Assembly (NCBI GenBank): GCA_003453515.1 | Contig: DMLD01000203.1 | Span: forward strand, 1 to 8,724 | Source: Lachnospiraceae bacterium | GTDB lineage: Bacteria; Bacillota; Clostridia; Lachnospirales; Lachnospiraceae | Length of the DNA stretch: 8,724 nt | Reading direction: 5' to 3' | Part shown: one piece after another, positions 8,139-8,724 of the stretch | Layout of the letters: each line of letters begins with the position of its first letter | Numbering within the stretch: the first letter of the stretch is position 1 | Translations under genes and position numbers: made by a program | Notes under the pieces: model-generated | The model's input: the letters and a program-made list of their open reading frames with translations, nothing else | Told to the model about the DNA's origin: nothing | Database searches by the model: none

Positions 8139-8144
8139 CCTCCC
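8139..8144 (-). promoter_or_regulatory. Shine-Dalgarno site that sets the ATPase start
   Basis: On the minus strand GGGAGG is followed by AACT and then the ATG at 8134. The spacing is short (4 bases), but this is the only strong site upstream of the frame, and it rules against the in-frame GTG at 8167, which has no such site. Confidence 0.8.
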
Positions 8145-8191
8145 GGTTTTATAACATTGTGCAACACAAAGTGTGATAAAACTTACTATAA

Positions 8192-8205
8192 TTAGTTAAA
8201 ACTAA
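8192..8205. promoter_or_regulatory. Candidate repressor operator just downstream of the ABC operon -10
   Basis: The inverted repeat TTAGTT-AA-AACTAA has 6-base arms around a 2-base centre. It begins 9 bases past the -10 hexamer of the promoter at 8215-8243, so it should cover about +3 to +16 of the transcript. A palindrome placed there is typical of operators bound by dimeric MarR- or TetR-type repressors, which often control FtsX-type ABC operons. No regulator gene is in the window, so the identity of the binding protein is inference. The region is AT-rich, so chance occurrence cannot be excluded. Confidence 0.45.
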
Positions 8206-8214
8206 CCAATAGGT

Positions 8215-8243
8215 AATATACACCCAAAAACCGATCTTGTCAA
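8215..8243 (-). promoter_or_regulatory. Strong sigma-70/SigA-type promoter of the ABC transporter operon
   Basis: On the minus strand: TTGACA (8238-8243), exactly 17 bases, then TATATT (8215-8220). This is a perfect -35 and a five-of-six -10 at ideal spacing. The start point should fall near 8208, giving a leader of about 74 bases before the ATPase ATG. It begins 13 bases after the stop codon of the trkH-like gene, so the ABC pair has its own promoter even though it lies on the same strand as that gene. Confidence 0.85.
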
Positions 8244-8256
8244 GCACAGTATGCTC

Positions 8257-8724
8257 TTATTTTTTGTTCGTATTAATGGAATTGTGATGTTGATGGTTGT
8301 GATGCAGATGATGATGGTGGTGATAGTGGGTCAGATCCTCGATCCATATTCTCGGATTGAACAGGATGAGAAGCGGAAACAGCTCAAGCCTGCCTGCAAG
8401 CATGTCAAGGATCATGACGATCTTGGAAACAGGTGAGAAGAAGTCGAAGTTCTGAGTCGGACCCACGCCCGCGAGACCGGGACCGATGTTATTGAAGGTC
8501 GCGGCAACGCCGGTAAAATTAGTGACAAAATCGTATCCGTCAAATGAGACAATAAATACTGATACGATGAAAAGAGTTATATACGCAAGAAAATAAGAGG
8601 TCGTCGAGCGCACAGTCTCATGTGAGAGAGGAGCGCCGTCAAACTTGATCTTGCGGATATTTTTCGGATGGATATAGGAGGTTATCTCACGACCGACGTG
8701 CTTTACAAGCATGATCGCACGCGA
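8257..8724 (-). CDS. trkH: TrkH-type potassium transporter subunit, C-terminal part, with His-rich tail (cut by window edge)
   Basis: C-terminal 155 residues of a TrkH/KtrB-family K+ transporter; the N-terminal two thirds lie beyond the right edge and the frame is open to base 8724. Visible: a cytoplasmic linker ending in the family-typical REI..YIHP, a TM segment (YFLAYITLFIVSVFIVSF), the fourth pore-loop region ATFNNIGPGL (filter codons about 8476-8499) and a last TM segment ending LFPLLILFNPRIW. These match the last of the four membrane-pore-membrane repeats. Homologues usually stop within a few residues of that point. Here about 28 more residues follow, including eleven His between 8284 and 8328, then NSINTNKK and TAA. 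The complex would import K+ with a cytoplasmic TrkA/KtrA RCK subunit, often encoded next to trkH; none is in view. No clear terminator follows the stop. TrkH is favoured over KtrB, but the missing N-terminus prevents certainty. Confidence 0.85.
   Translation of the reverse strand, partial: SRAIMLVKHVGREITSYIHPKNIRKIKFDGAPLSHETVRSTTSYFLAYITLFIVSVFIVSFDGYDFVTNFTGVAATFNNIGPGLAGVGPTQNFDFFSPVSKIVMILDMLAGRLELFPLLILFNPRIWIEDLTHYHHHHHLHHNHQHHNSINTNKK
8284..8330 (-). repeat. Low-complexity CAY-type triplet tract coding the histidine run
   Basis: Imperfect triplet tract, reading mostly CAC/CAT on the minus strand (GTG/ATG on the plus strand), inside the 3' end of the trkH-like gene. It mixes both His codons with Asn, Gln and Leu codons, so it is not a pure repeat. 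Such tracts can change length by replication slippage. Confidence 0.6.

Noticed and set aside
8164..8174. Small inverted repeat ACAC-AAA-GTGT in the ABC operon leader
   Set aside because: Four-base arms in an AT-rich leader are expected by chance and the position does not suggest a function.
8135..8256. Possible riboswitch or small RNA in the leader upstream of the ABC ATPase gene
   Set aside because: The leader is about 74 bases, AT-rich, with no strong stems or terminator-like hairpin; only the promoter and the palindrome could be supported.

Overview
The window looks like chromosomal DNA from an anaerobic, low-to-mid GC Firmicute, most likely a member of the Clostridia (Lachnospiraceae-like). 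This rests on strong AGGAGG-type ribosome binding sites, TTGACA/TATAAT-type promoters, short intergenic gaps, a stand-alone flavodiiron protein and FtsX-type ABC permeases typical of that group. The taxon is inferred from style and gene content, not from a marker gene. Seven protein genes are present: six complete and one cut by the right edge. No RNA gene, CRISPR array, insertion sequence or phage gene was seen.

Left part, + strand (1-2371): a sulfur amino acid pair. metY (O-acetylhomoserine sulfhydrylase) is followed 17 bases later by cysK (O-acetylserine sulfhydrylase), then a rho-independent terminator. Together they fix sulfide into homocysteine and cysteine.

Centre, + strand (2376-4991): a well-formed extended -10 promoter reads into a cytoplasmic family GH27 glycoside hydrolase, and 39 bases later into a flavodiiron protein (fprA) for O2 or NO detoxification. 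The hydrolase keeps the GH27 fold motifs and nucleophile. It has Ala where the general acid/base Asp is expected, and Ile at one of the two galactose-binding Asp positions. A strong hairpin closes this unit.

Right part, - strand (4990-8724): a two-gene ABC transporter operon (ATPase, then an 803-residue double-FtsX permease). It has its own TTGACA-17-TATATT promoter and a palindrome just after the -10 that looks like a repressor site. Upstream of it on the same strand is the 3' end of a TrkH-type potassium transporter gene, whose product carries an unusual C-terminal tail with eleven histidines.

No coherent new multi-gene system is evident; most of the window is ordinary housekeeping and accessory metabolism. 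The points most worth a second look are the GH27 active-site changes, the TrkH histidine tail and the candidate operator of the ABC operon.
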